Source: Mycobacterium sp. IS-1742
GTDB taxonomy: Bacteria > Actinomycetota > Actinomycetes > Mycobacteriales > Mycobacteriaceae
Direction of reading: 5' to 3'
DNA length: 64,000 nucleotides
Assembly: GCF_001500125.1 (NCBI RefSeq)
Contig: NZ_LQIV01000021.1
Coordinates: 1-64,000 of the forward strand
Positions 62,546-64,000 of this stretch are shown piece after piece. Each line of letters starts with the position of its first letter. Within the stretch, counting starts at the first letter, position 1. The translations under genes were made by a program, and so were the position numbers. The notes under the pieces are model-generated. The model worked only from the letters and a program-made list of their open reading frames with translations. It was not told the DNA's origin and ran no database searches.

Positions 62546-64000
62546 ATGTCTGAGGCGCCAGCGTCGGATTTCGACGACCAGGCCGGGTCTGGCACGGACG
62601 ATCAGCCGAACGAGCCCAGCGAGATCACCTACGACGAGCATCTCCATCCGGCCCGTCCCCGGGCGCTGCGGTTCCGTCCGCGCGTCAAATCGCCGTTCAC
62701 GCGCCGGTCGGTGGCCCAGGACGGTCCGGCGCGCGCGGACAACCCGGCGTACGTGTCGTGGCTGCTGTCGCAGTCGATGCTGGCCGACGCCAACGAGATC
62801 AGCCAGCAGTTCTCCGGGCAGGGCTCGATGTGGCAGAACCCGTACGCCACCCCCAGCCCGCGCGGTGCGGTGGAGACCGCCTCGGTGTGGTTCACCGCCT
62901 ATCCGCTGTCGCTGATCACCCGGCCGAACGAGTCGTTCCTCACCGCGCTCGCGGACGACGACATGTGGAAAGCGTTCGCGGACATCGGCATCGAGGCCAT
63001 CCACACCGGTCCCGTGAAGCGGGCCGGCGGCATCTCCGGGTGGCAGACCACCCCCAGCGTCGACGGGCACTTCGACCGCATCAGCACCGAGATCGACCCG
63101 GCGTTCGGCACCGAGGAGGAGTTCCGCAAGATGTGCGGGACGGCCAACTGGTACGGCGGCACCATCATCGACGACATCGTGCCGGGCCACACCGGCAAGG
63201 GCGCGGACTTCCGGCTCGCGGAGATGAAGTACGCCGACTATCCCGGCATCTACCACATGGTGGAGGTCGACCCCCGCGACTGGGAGCACCTGCCCGACGT
63301 GCCGCCGGGCGCGGACTCGGTCAACATCGACCCGGTCACCGAGGAGTGGCTGGACAAGGCGGGCTACATCATCGGCCGGCTGCAGCGGGTGATCTTCTAC
63401 GCCGAGGGCATCAAGGAGACCAACTGGAGCGTCACCCGCCCGGTGCTCGGTGTCGACGGTGTCGAACGCCGCTGGGTCTACCTGCACTACTTCAAGGACG
63501 GTCAGCCGTCGATCAACTGGCTGGACCCCTCCTTCGCCGGCATGCGGCTGGTGATCGGTGACGCCCTGCACTCGCTGGCGGACCTGGGCACCGGCGGACT
63601 CCGCTTGGACGCCAACGGTTTTCTGGGGGCCGAGAAGACGGTGGCCGAGGACAGCACCGCCTGGTCGGAAGGCCACCCGCTGTCCGAGGCGGCCAACCAT
63701 CTGATCGCGAGCATGGTGCGCAAGGTGGGCGGATTCACGTTCCAGGAACTCAACCTCACCATCGACGACATCCGCGAGATCGGTGAGGCGGGCGCGGACC
63801 TGTCCTACGACTTCATCAACCGGCCCGCCTACCAGCACGCCCTGGCCACCGCCGACACCGAGTTCCTGCGGCTGACCCTGCGCACCACGCTGGAACTCGG
63901 CGTCGACCCCGCGTCGCTGATCCACGCCCTGCAGAACCACGACGAACTGACCTACGAACTCGTGCACTGGTCGCACGGTCACCGCGACGACCTCTACACC
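62546..64000 (+). CDS. TreS-like GH13 enzyme, divergent, 3' end beyond window
   Basis: The frame is open for 485 codons to the window edge. The first 120 residues do not resemble normal trehalose synthase. GH13-like regions are visible: [13 protein letters not shown] (region I, Gly-His instead of Asn-His), [12 protein letters not shown] (region II with the nucleophile Asp), FTFQELNLT (region III with Glu) and [10 protein letters not shown] (region IV, as in TreS). So it looks like a distant relative of trehalose synthase/maltose glucosyltransferase with an altered metal region. GAAGGGG precedes the ATG at 62546. Substrate remains open. Confidence 0.78.
   Translation, partial: MSEAPASDFDDQAGSGTDDQPNEPSEITYDEHLHPARPRALRFRPRVKSPFTRRSVAQDGPARADNPAYVSWLLSQSMLADANEISQQFSGQGSMWQNPYATPSPRGAVETASVWFTAYPLSLITRPNESFLTALADDDMWKAFADIGIEAIHTGPVKRAGGISGWQTTPSVDGHFDRISTEIDPAFGTEEEFRKMCGTANWYGGTIIDDIVPGHTGKGADFRLAEMKYADYPGIYHMVEVDPRDWEHLPDVPPGADSVNIDPVTEEWLDKAGYIIGRLQRVIFYAEGIKETNWSVTRPVLGVDGVERRWVYLHYFKDGQPSINWLDPSFAGMRLVIGDALHSLADLGTGGLRLDANGFLGAEKTVAEDSTAWSEGHPLSEAANHLIASMVRKVGGFTFQELNLTIDDIREIGEAGADLSYDFINRPAYQHALATADTEFLRLTLRTTLELGVDPASLIHALQNHDELTYELVHWSHGHRDDLYT

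Noticed and set aside
60920..63982. 1020-codon minus-strand open frame opposite the aminotransferase and GH13 genes
   Set aside because: It crosses two well-supported genes and an intergenic dyad and has no family resemblance.
1..64000. tRNA, rRNA, CRISPR array, IS element, prophage or integration site
   Set aside because: No cloverleaf, repeat-spacer array, transposase, integrase or flanking duplication was seen anywhere in the window.

Overview
The window is high-GC DNA with dense, often overlapping genes, many GTG and TTG starts and several leaderless-type promoters. It carries a complete ESX-3 (type VII) secretion operon with PE, PPE and EsxG/EsxH genes, so the source is a mycobacterium. 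Metabolic genes that I do not recall in the M. tuberculosis counterpart (TenA, PucR-mmsA-aminotransferase, an NCS2 permease, a GH13-like enzyme) suggest a fast-growing environmental species (Mycolicibacterium type). From memory, the backbone runs parallel to the H37Rv block from about Rv0269c to Rv0312 in reverse order, with extra genes inserted. No rRNA, tRNA, CRISPR array, insertion sequence or prophage was seen, and no gap between genes exceeds 300 bases.

Layout. 1-9.2 kb: Hsp70-like membrane protein (cut by the window edge), FAD/Rieske oxidoreductase, membrane protein, NTF2-like protein, secreted YkuD-type protein, an ArsR-type regulator with its SRPBCC partner, and two PAP2 phosphatases, one fused to a lipid kinase. 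9.3-14.3 kb: a sulfur-transfer operon of sulfatase, Stf0-type sulfotransferase, CysD and CysNC, which couples PAPS synthesis to a sulfotransferase. 14.3-19.8 kb: tam, an alpha/beta hydrolase, then a PNPOx-fold protein, an atypical pyruvate kinase and L-lactate dehydrogenase. 19.8-34.4 kb: the minus-strand ESX-3 operon eccA3-eccB3-eccC3-PE5-PPE4-esxG-esxH-espG3-eccD3-mycP3-eccE3, with most junctions overlapping by 1-4 bases (19 at espG3/eccD3) and two IdeR-like boxes upstream.

34.5-44.5 kb: SAM methyltransferase, MpaB-like oxygenase with divergent TetR gene, fadE6, DUF4193 protein, small SigF-type gene, ADP-ribosylglycohydrolase, fadD2 and polD2. 44.6-57.6 kb: a signalling region with a STAS protein, a 25-residue His-rich mini-ORF, a membrane protein behind an excellent SigF promoter, methyltransferase, tenA, a GGDEF cyclase, an SQR-like flavoprotein, an ArgP-type LysR regulator with a purine permease, a YihY protein, and a STAS gene coupled to a 1386-residue hybrid histidine kinase/receiver/SpoIIE phosphatase/RsbW-like protein. 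57.7-64 kb: PucR regulator, methylmalonate-semialdehyde dehydrogenase, class III aminotransferase (likely beta-alanine or pyrimidine-derived semialdehyde catabolism) and the start of a TreS-like GH13 gene.

Two non-coding structures stand out: an 82-nt two-layer dyad at 15102-15183 and a 22-nt-arm dyad at 60925-60990. Three good and three weaker SigF-type promoters share the window with a partner-switching module of the kind that could control such a sigma factor.
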